A stretch of 64,000 nt of DNA from assembly GCA_965214415.1 (NCBI GenBank), contig CBDCBQ010000003.1, positions 558,001 to 622,000 of the forward strand, given 5' to 3'. This DNA comes from RH-AL1 sp965214415. Its GTDB lineage: Bacteria; Pseudomonadota; Alphaproteobacteria; Rhizobiales; Beijerinckiaceae. Position 1 is the first letter of the stretch. The number at the start of each line of letters is the position of its first letter. A program made the position numbers and the translations under genes. Under the pieces are notes generated by a model. That model searched no databases and was not told the DNA's origin. It was given only the letters and a program-made list of their open reading frames with translations. Positions 46,085 through 54,790 of this stretch are shown one piece after another.

Positions 46085-47503
46085 GTGAGAATTGTCGTTC
46101 GCACCGACGGTCCAGTCCGCGTCTGGCACCAGGATCTGGACGAGAAGCTTCGGCTGGCGGGTCATACGCTGGCGGTCGTGTCCGTGCCAACGTCGCGATC
46201 ATGGCCTGCGGTCAGCTACGTCCTCCAGGCGGAAAGAAGAATCTACGGTGCCGTCGCCCCATTGTTTGCGCCCGCCGTCTGGGCACCAAACGAGACGGCC
46301 GAGATCGCCGGCGATCTCGTGATCGAGCCGCGCTTCGACCGCGTGCCGTCCGAGCGCGGCCTCCTCCTCGCGCTGCTTGCACGCCGGGCACCGCGGGTCG
46401 AAATTGTCGCGCTCGGCGATGGCGCCGCACGGACGCTGGCCGTCGGTCTGCCGGCGGTCGAAGACGCCGGCGTTCTTGCGCGGGGGCTCGAAAGCGTGCT
46501 CGCTCGCACGATCGACCTTGTGCTTCAGGCAGTCCGCGATCCGGCTATCTGCCGAGCGGTGCACAAGGTATCCGATCCCCTGGAATCCGGTCCGGCGGGG
46601 ACGCCAGCGCGATTTTTCGCGCGCACATTCTCCGAGAAGCTTCGGCGAAGGCTTGGCTCCGCGCGCGGTCGCCCCAATCATTGGACAATTGCCGTCCGCC
46701 GGATGACAGGCGGGCCGGCCCTGGCACCATCCCGATCGTGGTCGGCGCCGCTGTTCATTCCGCTGCCGGACGACGATCTTTGCTTTCGCGCGGATCCCTT
46801 CGTGTACGTGCACGAGGGCCGCTCGTTCGTGTTCTTCGAAGAGCTTCCCTACGCCACAGGCAAGGGCGTGATCGCCATGATCGAGATCGATGCCGATGGC
46901 GAACCCTCGCCGCCGCATATCGTCCTGGAGCTGCCGGTCCACACCTCGTATCCGCAGGTCTTCGCATTCGATGGTGAAATCTACATGCTGCCCGAGACGA
47001 GCGCGGCCGGACGTATCGAGCTGTTTCGCGCGCAAGCCTTTCCCGATCGTTGGGTCTCGGAGCGTGTGCTGATCGAGGGCGTGGTGGCGAGCGACGCTAC
47101 GCTCGTCCAGCATGCCGGACGCTGGTGGCTCTTTGCCACTGTGGCGGGCGACGGACGCTCGAGCTGGGACGGGCTCTGCCTCTACCACGCGCCACACCCT
47201 TTCGGGCCATGGACCGCGCACAGCGGCAATCCCGTTCTGATCGACGCGGGTGCCGCGCGACCTGCTGGCGCGATGTGGCACGACGACGGTGAACTCATGC
47301 GGGTCGCGCAAGACTGCCGCGGCGGTTACGGCGTCGGCCTCGCGATCTGCCGCGTCGAACGGCTCGACGCGGACGGCTATGCGCAGAGCGTCGTGGCGCG
47401 GTTGGCGCCGCCCGATGGCTTTGGCGCGGATGGTGTGCACACGCTCAACCGCGCCGGCTCGCTCGAGGCCATCGACCTGCGGCATCCGCCGCGCGGCCGA
47501 TGA
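46085..47503 (+). CDS. glucosyl/glucosaminyl-transferase-associated beta-propeller protein (GINT1 N-terminal-like)
   Basis: 472 residues from GTG. Residues ~1-190 have an alpha/beta pattern like a formyltransferase or Rossmann start ('MRIVVRTDGPVRVWHQDLDEKL'). Residues ~215-450 look like a GH43-type five-bladed propeller: 'FRADPFVYVHEGRSFVFFEELPY', 'SYPQVFAFDGEIYMLPE', 'ASDATLVQHAGRWWLFAT' and 'RPAGAMWHDDGELMRVAQDC' repeat an aspartate-tipped strand pattern. The propeller resembles the N-terminal domain of plant GINT1, seen in bacterial polysaccharide loci. Reaction unknown; end abuts the channel gene. Confidence 0.65.
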   Translation: MRIVVRTDGPVRVWHQDLDEKLRLAGHTLAVVSVPTSRSWPAVSYVLQAERRIYGAVAPLFAPAVWAPNETAEIAGDLVIEPRFDRVPSERGLLLALLARRAPRVEIVALGDGAARTLAVGLPAVEDAGVLARGLESVLARTIDLVLQAVRDPAICRAVHKVSDPLESGPAGTPARFFARTFSEKLRRRLGSARGRPNHWTIAVRRMTGGPALAPSRSWSAPLFIPLPDDDLCFRADPFVYVHEGRSFVFFEELPYATGKGVIAMIEIDADGEPSPPHIVLELPVHTSYPQVFAFDGEIYMLPETSAAGRIELFRAQAFPDRWVSERVLIEGVVASDATLVQHAGRWWLFATVAGDGRSSWDGLCLYHAPHPFGPWTAHSGNPVLIDAGAARPAGAMWHDDGELMRVAQDCRGGYGVGLAICRVERLDADGYAQSVVARLAPPDGFGADGVHTLNRAGSLEAIDLRHPPRGR

Positions 47504-48403
47504 TCAGGTCTCTTCCTTTTCCGCTCCGGGCAGCTCTTCTCGCACTGGCGCATGGTTGAGGACCGCGACGAGCGAGACACCACCGATCGTGTTGCCGATC
47601 AGTGTCGGGACCCAGAACCGCGTGAAGTACTCGCCGAGGCTGATGTGCCCGACAAAGACGTTGAACGCCGCCTCCACGGAGCCGGCGATGATGTGGGAGA
47701 AGTGTGCGATCGCCACGACGTAGGTCAGGATCAGGATAAGCAGGAGCCGCGACTGCCCGGCGCCGGGCATCAGCCAGACGATGAGCGCGATGAGCCATCC
47801 CGCGAGGATCGCCTTGATCATCGTCGGCACGAATTCGTCTTTCATCGACTCAGCGGCGACCGTGCGGAGCGCCTTGTTCACCTCGTCGTCGAACAGGCCC
47901 GAATGACTGACGAGCCATGCGAAGATGAAAGTCCCGACGATGTTGAATGCCAGCACGACCGCCCAAAGACGAGCGACCTGCCAAGTCGTCTTGGCATCCT
48001 TTCGGGTCAGCAGCGGCAGGATCGCGCTGAGCGTGCTCTCGGTATAAAGCTGCTGGCGGCCGAGCACGACGATGATGAAGCCGATCGTGTAGCCGAAGCC
48101 CGTGACGAGCTTCGCCCAGGGCACTCCCTCGGGCAATTGACCGCGGATGATCGCCATCGTGAAGAACGAGAAGCCCATCGACAGGCCAGCGCCGAGCGCC
48201 GACCAGGCCATTGCCATGACCGAGCGTTTGAGCGTTTCCTCGCCTTCCTCGCGGATGATCTCGTGGATGACTCGCGCTTCCGGCGGCGTCGGGCCGGTTC
48301 CGGAATGATGGCGCTCATCGTGGTCTAGATCCGGATCATGCTCATCGGAGGGGTCGCGCTCGTCCGAATCGCGCTTCTCGTGCTCGTCTTGCGGTCGATC
48401 CAT
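47504..48403 (-). CDS. formate/nitrite transporter (FNT) family channel
   Basis: 299 residues. The first ~45 residues are an extremely charged Asp/Glu/Arg/His tail; six membrane helices follow in FNT order ('AWSALGAGLSMGFSFFTMAII', 'GFGYTIGFIIVVLGRQQLYTESTL', 'AFNIVGTFIFAWLV', 'AILAGWLIALIVWLMP', 'TYVVAIAHFSHIIAGSVEA', 'LIGNTIGGVSLVAVLNH'). YfdC-like subclass; carries small anions such as formate or nitrite. Good GGAG ribosome site before ATG 48403. Confidence 0.88.
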   Translation of the reverse strand: MDRPQDEHEKRDSDERDPSDEHDPDLDHDERHHSGTGPTPPEARVIHEIIREEGEETLKRSVMAMAWSALGAGLSMGFSFFTMAIIRGQLPEGVPWAKLVTGFGYTIGFIIVVLGRQQLYTESTLSAILPLLTRKDAKTTWQVARLWAVVLAFNIVGTFIFAWLVSHSGLFDDEVNKALRTVAAESMKDEFVPTMIKAILAGWLIALIVWLMPGAGQSRLLLILILTYVVAIAHFSHIIAGSVEAAFNVFVGHISLGEYFTRFWVPTLIGNTIGGVSLVAVLNHAPVREELPGAEKEET

Positions 48404-48423
48404 CGAAACTCCTAAGGCGGGCG

Positions 48424-50055
48424 TCAGCTGATTCCAGTTGGCCCGTCGAGAATGCTTCGCACCCTACGCGCCAGTTCGCTGCGTCCATAGGGTTTGTTGA
48501 GCACGTCGAATTCCTGGCCCCCGGCGTCGGTTCGCTCGAGCGAGGCCTCGACGTAGCCAGTCGTCAGCAACACTTTCAGCTGCGGCCAGCGCCGCTTGGC
48601 CTCACGGCTCAGACCGACGCCGGAAAGATCGCCGGGCATGATCAGATCGGTGAACAAGAGATCGATCCGCGTCGCATCGAGAATCTCGATCGCGGCGTGG
48701 CCGCTCGACGCGTGCAGAACCTTGTACCCGAGATCCTCGAGAATCATCCGCGCGATCTCGGCGACATCCGTCCGGATCTCGACAACCAGGATGGTCTCGT
48801 GGCCCCGTCGCCCCGACGCGCGCGTGTCTCGCGACGGCGTTGCTGATGCTGGCTCGTCGACCGCCGGAAAGTAGATGCTGACCGTCGTGCCGACCTCCTC
48901 GACGGAATCGATCAGGGCGATGCCGCCCGACTGCTTGGCGAAGCCGTAGAGCATCGACAGCCCAAGCCCGGTGCCATTTCCTTCCTCCTTCGTGGTGAAG
49001 AAGGGGTCCATCATGCGCTCGACAGTGCCTGTCGGCATGCCGCGTCCCGTATCGGCGATCGCGATCGAGGCATAGCGTCCGACGCCGAGATTGCCGAAGC
49101 GATTGAGATCCTCTCGCTCCACGGTGACGTTGCGTGTTTCGACCTTTACGCGTTTCTCGGGTCGCCCCGCCAGGGCATCGCGAGCGTTGACGATGATGTT
49201 GAGCAAGGCGATTTCGACTTGGGTCGGATCGACGCGGCTATTGTATAGATCGTCGCTGAACTTGGTCTCGATCGTCACATCGTCGCCAAGGGTTCGCTCG
49301 GCGATCGCGCTGACGGTTTCCGCCAGCATGTTGAGGTTGAAGACCCGACCTTCGAGACGCTGCTTGCGGGCGAATGACAGAAGCTGCTGCGTCAGGCTCG
49401 CGGCGCGATCGGCCGCGCCGCGGGCGTTGTTGATGCCGCGCGTCAACTTCTCGATATTGATCTCGGGCTTCTGCAGCCCGCTGCCGATCAGTTCGAGGTA
49501 TCCGACCATCACCTGCAACAGATTGTTGAAGTCGTGGGCTACACCGCCGGTCAGGCGACCGAGCGCCTCCAGCTTTTGCGCATGACGCAGCTCCTCCTCG
49601 GCCTCGCGGCGCCGACTGATATCGAGCTGGGATGCAAAAAAGTAGACCAGGTCGCCGGCTTCATCGAGGATCGGCGAGATGAACAGCGCGTTCCAGAAGC
49701 TATAGCCATCCTTGCGGTAATTGAGGATCTCCGCGGCGATCTCCTGGCGGGCCGCGAGCGCGCGCCGAATCTCGTCGACCGTCTCCCGGTCGGTCTCGGG
49801 CCCCTGCAAAAAGCGGCAATTGTGGCCGACGACCTCCTCGGGCGCGTAGCCCGTCATGGTCAGAAACGCCTGGTTGGCAAAAACGATCGGATTGTCCGGC
49901 TGGCGCGGGTCGGTGACGATCATCGGCAACCGCGTCGTCTCGACCGCGGCAAAGAAGATATCCCCCGGGCGCCCGGTCAGGGCTTGGTCGCCGCTTATGC
50001 TGCGGACCCACGGGCGTTTTGCGTCTTCGGGTAGGCCCGAAGCCTCTTTGCTCAC
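48424..50055 (-). CDS. LOV-domain hybrid histidine kinase with C-terminal receiver
   Basis: 543 residues from GTG 50055, chosen for its GGGAG site six bases away. LOV domain (~30-150) with the flavin-adduct cysteine C80 in G-H-N-C-R-F-L-Q-G; HisKA with H174 in 'GGVAHDFNNLLQVM'; HATPase with 'NIIVNARDA', 'DTGRGMPTGTVERMMDPFFTTKEEGNGTGLGL' (in parts); receiver (~425-540) with phospho-acceptor in 'LLFTDLIMPG' and Lys in 'LNKPYG'. The receiver's acidic pair reads V-V-E-I rather than V-V-E/D-D. Blue-light sensing with output to an unlinked partner. Confidence 0.9.
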   Translation of the reverse strand: MSKEASGLPEDAKRPWVRSISGDQALTGRPGDIFFAAVETTRLPMIVTDPRQPDNPIVFANQAFLTMTGYAPEEVVGHNCRFLQGPETDRETVDEIRRALAARQEIAAEILNYRKDGYSFWNALFISPILDEAGDLVYFFASQLDISRRREAEEELRHAQKLEALGRLTGGVAHDFNNLLQVMVGYLELIGSGLQKPEINIEKLTRGINNARGAADRAASLTQQLLSFARKQRLEGRVFNLNMLAETVSAIAERTLGDDVTIETKFSDDLYNSRVDPTQVEIALLNIIVNARDALAGRPEKRVKVETRNVTVEREDLNRFGNLGVGRYASIAIADTGRGMPTGTVERMMDPFFTTKEEGNGTGLGLSMLYGFAKQSGGIALIDSVEEVGTTVSIYFPAVDEPASATPSRDTRASGRRGHETILVVEIRTDVAEIARMILEDLGYKVLHASSGHAAIEILDATRIDLLFTDLIMPGDLSGVGLSREAKRRWPQLKVLLTTGYVEASLERTDAGGQEFDVLNKPYGRSELARRVRSILDGPTGIS

Positions 50056-50163
50056 ATCGATCTCCCGAGTCCGCCGATTGAGAACGACGCGATCCGCCAC
50101 GACGCAGTGGGAGGATATGGGCGGCGGCATGGCTTCACAACTGCCGAGCGCTTTGCGCGTCCG

Positions 50164-50628
50164 TCACCAGCCCATCGTGCCAGGAGCGCCCTTGAAAGGC
50201 CCGACGAGGTTCGCGGTGACCCAGCCGCCGTAGAAGCCGCCCGGCTGGGGGGTCACCTGCTCGCCATCGACGAAGCACGCGTCCATCGCCCGGCAATAGA
50301 CCGCGAGATGATCGCGGATCGCGGCAAAGGCCGGGCTCGGATCGGGGTAGCTCCAGGCGCAGTCGGGCGCCAGCCGATCGCCCTCGCGCAGCGACCAATA
50401 GAGCGCGCGACCTTTCCACTCGCAGAAGCTCCCGCGCGCGCTCGGCTCGAGCGTGCAAGTGAAGCTCTCGCGCGGCAGGTAATAGACCGGCGGATGGCTT
50501 GTTTCGAGGACGCGTTTCGCGTCCCGCGTCTCGACGATCGTGCGACCGCCCAACGCGATGCGGATCGTCTGTGGAACCGGCTCGAGTCGGGGCGGGCGCG
50601 GGTAGTCCCAGACGCTCTCGCGGTTCAT
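50164..50628 (-). CDS. DUF427 protein
   Basis: 154 residues. Whole-length DUF427: 'IRIALGGRTIVETRDAKRVLETSHPPVYYLPRE' (read in parts), 'CEWKGRALYWSL' and 'AWSYPDPSPAFAAIRDHLAVYC', ending with an unusual 'GGFYGGWVTANLVGPFKGAPGT' tail. Function unknown. ATG 50628 with a GGAG site. Divergent from ilvA by 150 bases. Confidence 0.88.
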   Translation of the reverse strand: MNRESVWDYPRPPRLEPVPQTIRIALGGRTIVETRDAKRVLETSHPPVYYLPRESFTCTLEPSARGSFCEWKGRALYWSLREGDRLAPDCAWSYPDPSPAFAAIRDHLAVYCRAMDACFVDGEQVTPQPGGFYGGWVTANLVGPFKGAPGTMGW

Positions 50629-50778
50629 GCGCGCTCTCCACGGCGGTGTGGGTGTGACCATACACGGCCCGCGTCGGGCGGTCTTCATTGGCCCAAGCTG
50701 GACAGTCGTCTGGCCAATGCCTTAGACCCTGTCCCGCCTTCATGCTCGCGCGACCGCGCCGAGCACCATGCCAGAGCC

Positions 50779-52359
50779 ATGCACGACTACCCGAAAAAGA
50801 TCATGAGCGCGCGGGTTTACGACGTCGCCATCGAGAGCGCGCTCGACCCGATGCCGCGCCTGTCGGAGCGGCTCGGCGTGCCGGTGCTGCTGAAGCGCGA
50901 GGACTTGCAGCCCGTCTTCTCGTTCAAGATCCGCGGTGCCTACAACAAGATCGTCAGCCTGCCGGCCGATGTTCGCGCCAAGGGCATCATCACGGCGTCC
51001 GCCGGCAACCATGCGCAGGGCGTGGCGCTGGCGGCGAGCAAGCTCGGCATCAAGGCGACGATCGTGATGCCGCGCACGACGCCGAGCATCAAGGTCGATG
51101 CCGTCCGCCGGCGCGGCGGCGAGGTGGTGCTTCACGGCGACGGGTTCGACGACGCGCTGGCCGAGGCCCGCCGGCTCGAGGCCGACCGCGAGCTGACGTT
51201 TGTGCCGCCCTACGACGATCCGGAGGTCATCGCAGGGCAGGGCACGATCGGCATGGAGATCCTGCGCCAGCACCCGGACCCGATCGAGGCGATCTTCGTG
51301 CCGATCGGCGGCGGTGGTCTCGCTGCGGGGGTTGCCGCCTTCGTCAAATACCTGCGGCCGGAGATCAAGGTCATCGGCGTCGAGCCGGAGGAAGCGGCGA
51401 GCATGGCGGCGGCGATCGCCGCGGGCGAGCGCGTGACCCTGGCGCAGGTCGGCCTCTTCGCCGACGGCGTCGCCGTGCGCCAGGTCGGCGAGGAGAATTT
51501 CCGGGTCTGCCGCGAACTCATAGACGAGATCATCACGGTCACGACCGACGAGATCTGCGCCGCGGTGAAGGATACATTCGATGATACGCGCGCCAGCGCC
51601 GAGCCGGCCGGTGCCGTCGGACTCGCGGGGCTGAAAAAATACGCCCTGCGAGGCAACGGAGCTGGCGTGACGGGCCCGCTCGTGACGATCAATTCGGGCG
51701 CGAATCTCAATTTCGATCGGCTGCGCCACATCGCCGAGCGCGCCGAACTGGGGGAGCGCCGCGAGGCGCTTCTTGCCGTGACGATCCCGGAGGAGCCGGG
51801 CTCCTACCGCGCCTTCATCAAGGCGCTGGGGCCAAAACCTATCACCGAGTTCAACTACCGCTACGCGCAAGCTCGCGAGGCGCATGTCTTCGTCGGCATT
51901 CAGCTCGCCGATGGCATGCGCGAGAAGGCCGCGCTGATCGCGACCTTGCGCGAGGCAAGCTACGGCGTGGTCGACCTGTCGGACGACGAGACGGCCAAGG
52001 TGCACATCCGCTACATGGTCGGCGGGCGTGCCGACGGCCTTCCGGACGAGCGGCTCTACCGCTTTCAGTTTCCCGAACGGCCGGGCGCGCTGATCAAGTT
52101 CCTCGATGGCCTCGCTCAGGGCTGGAACATCTCGTTGTTCCATTACCGCAATCACGGCGCCGATTACGGCCGCGTGCTCGCCGGCATCTCGGTGCCGGAG
52201 CGCGATCGGACGCGCTTCATCGACTGTCTCGACGCGCTCGGCTATCCGTATTGGGACGAAAGCGACAACCCGGCTTACCGCATCTTCCTCAACGGCCAGA
52301 GGCATCCGACGGCCGAGCGCAAGGTCGCCGAACTCGAGGCGATGCGCGCGTTGATCTAG
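50779..52359 (+). CDS. ilvA: threonine ammonia-lyase, biosynthetic
   Basis: 526 residues, the long form with two C-terminal ACT-like regulatory domains (~335-510, 'AVTIPEEPGSYRAFIKALGP' and 'FQFPERPGALIKFLDGL'). PLP lysine K50 in 'SFKIRGAYN', 'TASAGNHAQGVALAA' and 'PIGGGGLAAGVA' are intact. Deaminates threonine to 2-oxobutyrate for isoleucine and is feedback-inhibited by isoleucine. ATG 50779; the 220-codon upstream open frame runs through the DUF427 gene and is ignored. Confidence 0.95.
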   Translation: MHDYPKKIMSARVYDVAIESALDPMPRLSERLGVPVLLKREDLQPVFSFKIRGAYNKIVSLPADVRAKGIITASAGNHAQGVALAASKLGIKATIVMPRTTPSIKVDAVRRRGGEVVLHGDGFDDALAEARRLEADRELTFVPPYDDPEVIAGQGTIGMEILRQHPDPIEAIFVPIGGGGLAAGVAAFVKYLRPEIKVIGVEPEEAASMAAAIAAGERVTLAQVGLFADGVAVRQVGEENFRVCRELIDEIITVTTDEICAAVKDTFDDTRASAEPAGAVGLAGLKKYALRGNGAGVTGPLVTINSGANLNFDRLRHIAERAELGERREALLAVTIPEEPGSYRAFIKALGPKPITEFNYRYAQAREAHVFVGIQLADGMREKAALIATLREASYGVVDLSDDETAKVHIRYMVGGRADGLPDERLYRFQFPERPGALIKFLDGLAQGWNISLFHYRNHGADYGRVLAGISVPERDRTRFIDCLDALGYPYWDESDNPAYRIFLNGQRHPTAERKVAELEAMRALI

Positions 52360-52385
52360 CGTCGCCAACCCGAAGGAATGCGCAC

Positions 52386-53045
52386 ATGCACGCAGTCTAC
52401 GTGTTCGACGCCTACGGCACGCTGTTCGACGTGCATGCGGCTGTCGGCCGCCACCAGGCGGCGATCGGGCCACATGCCGAGCGTCTGTCCGAGACTTGGC
52501 GCATCAAGCAGATCGAATATACGTGGAATTATTCGTTGATGGGCCGCTGGCGCGACTTCCGCGACTTGACCGCTGCCGCGCTCGATGCGGCCGCTGCGAT
52601 GCATGGGGGGCTGTCGAACGAAATGCGCGAGACGCTGATTGCTGCCTACGAGGAGCTAGATGCCTATCCCGATGTCGCTCCCACCTTGCGGGCCTTGCGC
52701 GAGCACGGCGCGAAAACCGCGATCCTGTCGAATGGCTCGGTTGGCATGCTCGAGAACGCCACGCGAGCGGCTGGTCTTTCCGACCTGCTCGATGCCGTGA
52801 TCTCGGTCGACGAGGTCCGGATCTTCAAGACGAGCCCCAAGGTCTATGCGCTCATCGACGATCGGTTCGGCACGCGGCCTGGCGATGTTGCCTTCCAATC
52901 ATCGAACCGCTGGGATGTCGCCGGTGCCAAGGCGTTCGGCTTCCACGTCAATTGGGTCAATCGCGGCGGCAAGCCCGACGAATACCTCGATCTGCCGCCG
53001 GACCGCGTGATCACTTCGCTCGACGAGCTCGTTGAGGCCTTTTGA
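52386..53045 (+). CDS. haloacid dehalogenase, type II
   Basis: 219 residues. HAD superfamily: nucleophile D8 in 'VFDAYGTLFD', motif II 'ILSNGSVGML', Lys in 'VRIFKTSPKVY', and 'SSNRWDVAGAKAFGFHVNWVNRGG', the sequence typical of (S)-2-haloacid dehalogenases in which a Ser/Asn/Trp-Asp cluster replaces the phosphatase acid pair. It hydrolyses 2-haloalkanoates to 2-hydroxyacids. Lies 26 bases after ilvA on the same strand. Confidence 0.9.
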   Translation: MHAVYVFDAYGTLFDVHAAVGRHQAAIGPHAERLSETWRIKQIEYTWNYSLMGRWRDFRDLTAAALDAAAAMHGGLSNEMRETLIAAYEELDAYPDVAPTLRALREHGAKTAILSNGSVGMLENATRAAGLSDLLDAVISVDEVRIFKTSPKVYALIDDRFGTRPGDVAFQSSNRWDVAGAKAFGFHVNWVNRGGKPDEYLDLPPDRVITSLDELVEAF

Positions 53046-53206
53046 AGCCTCGCCTCAAACCGGTCTCGGGAGTCGTCCCTGCCGTGTCACTCGTCGCGTC
53101 GTGCGTGAGATCGTCAAGGCTCGTTAGGTCGCGCGAGACCGTTCTAGAAGGTGCAGGCGTTGGGCCCAATCCCGGCTCCTGCCGACCGCCAAGCACTGTC
53201 TCGATC

Positions 53207-53235
53207 AAAAAAGAAGGAGCGTTCTACGCTCCTTC
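53207..53235 (-). terminator. strong terminator for the small Lys/Met/His-tailed secreted protein
   Basis: Perfect nine-base arms GAAGGAGCG / CGCTCCTTC with a TTCTA loop; read on the minus strand it is followed by six T. It lies ~90 bases beyond the stop of the gene at 53324 and also between it and the convergent dehalogenase gene. Confidence 0.85.
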
Positions 53236-53323
53236 TGCAGAACTAGACGGGGCAGGGCACATCGCGCAGGTCCAGGCCCGACGTTTCGACCGGGCCCGGA
53301 CGTTGTTGTAATCACGTCGCCGG

Positions 53324-53539
53324 CTACATGTGCTTCTTCGACTTATGCATCTTCATTTTGTGCTTGCCCATGGGCTTGCCCGACGTCGATGTCGGTGTCC
53401 CACTCGTTGACACGGGATTGTTCGGGGTGGGGTTGGCCGTGGTGGGCACCGTGGGCGAGCTGCTTTGCGCGAGCGCCAGGCTAGACCCGGAGAGAAGAGC
53501 GACGACCGCTACGGCTGGCGCGAATTTCGAGATGTTCAT
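53324..53539 (-). CDS. small secreted Thr/Pro-rich protein with Lys/Met/His tail
   Basis: 71 residues, GGAGGATCC before the ATG. Signal peptide 1-24 (cleavage after A-L-A). The mature part is a Ser/Thr/Pro/Asn linker ending in 'GKPMGKHKMKMHKSKKHM', rich in Lys, Met and His. Such tails can bind metals or polyanions, but no function is known. Monocistronic with strong terminator. Confidence 0.75.
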   Translation of the reverse strand: MNISKFAPAVAVVALLSGSSLALAQSSSPTVPTTANPTPNNPVSTSGTPTSTSGKPMGKHKMKMHKSKKHM

Positions 53540-53704
53540 GGATCCTCCTATCCTCCACACGATCGCCGACAGGCGCTCGCCAGAGCGCAACGTGAAGCGA
53601 TGAAAGCTCGATGAGGTTGCGCCGGCGCCAGACATTTAGCAGGCGGCGACACGATCACCGCGGCGGCCCAGCGGCGGACGCACGGAGAGGAAAGCAGGCG
53701 CGAT

Positions 53705-53789
53705 TGGTGGGAGAGGAAGGACTCGAACCTTCGAAGGCTTAGCCAGCGGATTTACAGTCCGCCCCCTTTGCCGCTCGGGACACTCTCCC
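53705..53789 (-). tRNA. tRNA-Tyr (GTA)
   Basis: 85 nt including encoded CCA. Acceptor arms GGGAGAG / CTCTCCC pair fully, followed by discriminator A and CCA. The anticodon arm GCGGA-CTGTAAA-TCCGC gives anticodon GTA; a long variable arm (class II) and 'GGTTCGAGTCC' T-loop are present. Placement next to rlmB is common in alphaproteobacteria. Confidence 0.97.
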
Positions 53790-53950
53790 CCGTCGCGACT
53801 GGCGCCGCGAAGGGCAGGCTTATCGGGAGCGGGGCTCGGCCTGTCAACCCGATGCCCCGGACGTTAACAAGGCACAGCCCGGCTAGCGGCGCGCGATCCG
53901 CCGTGGCAAAGCTCGGGATCTCGGCCAGCGAGGCCGTAACGGCGATCCAT

Positions 53951-54790
53951 ATGGTCCGGCAGCGTCCCCCGAAGCACGACCGCGATCCGCGCCCCGCGGT
54001 CCGGGAGACGACGATGCCGCGTCGTGGCGAGGCGCACGGGCGGCCAATTTCTCCGGGCGTCGCCGTGATCTACGGCTTCCATGCCGTGCGAGCGGCGCTC
54101 TCGGCACGGCGCCGGCCATTGCTGACGCTTTCCGCCACAGAGGCGGCGGCGCGAAAACTCGCGGGCGAGATCGCGGCATCGGGACTCACCCCGCGCCTCG
54201 TGACGGCCGAGGACCTGTCGCGCCGGCTCGGAGCGCCGGCCGTCCACCAGGGCGTGCTCCTCGAGGCTGGCCCGCTCGCGCCGATCGATCTCTCCGAGAT
54301 CGAGCACCGCTCCGGCCTCGTGCTCGTGCTCGACCAGATCACCGACCCGCACAACGTCGGCGCCATCTTGCGGACCGCCGCGGCCTTCGCGGTCGACGCG
54401 CTGGTGACAACGACACGGCACACGCCCGAGTTCTCGGGCATCGTGGCCAAGGCGGCGTCCGGCGGGGTCGATCTCGTGCCGATTGCCGAGGTCGTCAACC
54501 TCGCCCGCGCGCTCGATGACCTTGGTCGCCAGGGCTACTGGCGCATCGGCCTGGATTCCGAGGGTCCGACCAACTTCGAGGCGGCGCCGGTGACGCGGCC
54601 GCTGGCGCTCGTGCTCGGCGCCGAGGACAAGGGGTTGCGGCGCCTCACCCGCGAGCGTTGCGATGTCCTGGCGCGGCTCGACATGCCGGGCGCCATCAAG
54701 AGCCTCAATGTGTCGAACGCCTGCGCAGTGGCGCTGACGCTCGCCCATCAGCGTCTTGCTCAGAACCCGCCGCAGGCCGGGACGCCATAG
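53951..54790 (+). CDS. rlmB: 23S rRNA (guanosine-2'-O-)-methyltransferase RlmB-type
   Basis: 279 residues. SpoU/TrmH methyltransferase: N-terminal substrate-binding domain ('IYGFHAVRAALSARRRPLLTL') and SPOUT domain with motif 1 'DPHNVGAILRTAAAFAVDALV', motif 2 'LALVLGAEDKGLRRL' and motif 3 'IKSLNVSNACAVALTLA'. Methylates G2251 of 23S rRNA. ATG 53951 fits the family's basic N-terminal tail; the upstream frame runs across tRNA-Tyr. Its last 31 bases overlap the convergent Gly-rich gene. Confidence 0.92.
   Translation: MVRQRPPKHDRDPRPAVRETTMPRRGEAHGRPISPGVAVIYGFHAVRAALSARRRPLLTLSATEAAARKLAGEIAASGLTPRLVTAEDLSRRLGAPAVHQGVLLEAGPLAPIDLSEIEHRSGLVLVLDQITDPHNVGAILRTAAAFAVDALVTTTRHTPEFSGIVAKAASGGVDLVPIAEVVNLARALDDLGRQGYWRIGLDSEGPTNFEAAPVTRPLALVLGAEDKGLRRLTRERCDVLARLDMPGAIKSLNVSNACAVALTLAHQRLAQNPPQAGTP

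Noticed and set aside
46199..47485. 428-codon minus-strand frame opposite the propeller protein
   Set aside because: Antisense shadow; composition and lack of motifs fit non-coding.
50740..52473. 577-codon minus-strand open frame opposite ilvA
   Set aside because: Exact antisense of the ilvA gene with Asp/Arg/His-rich shadow composition and no recognisable motif.
53042..53311. 89-codon plus-strand frame after the dehalogenase gene
   Set aside because: No ribosome site or motif, and it reads straight through a strong terminator hairpin at 53207-53235.
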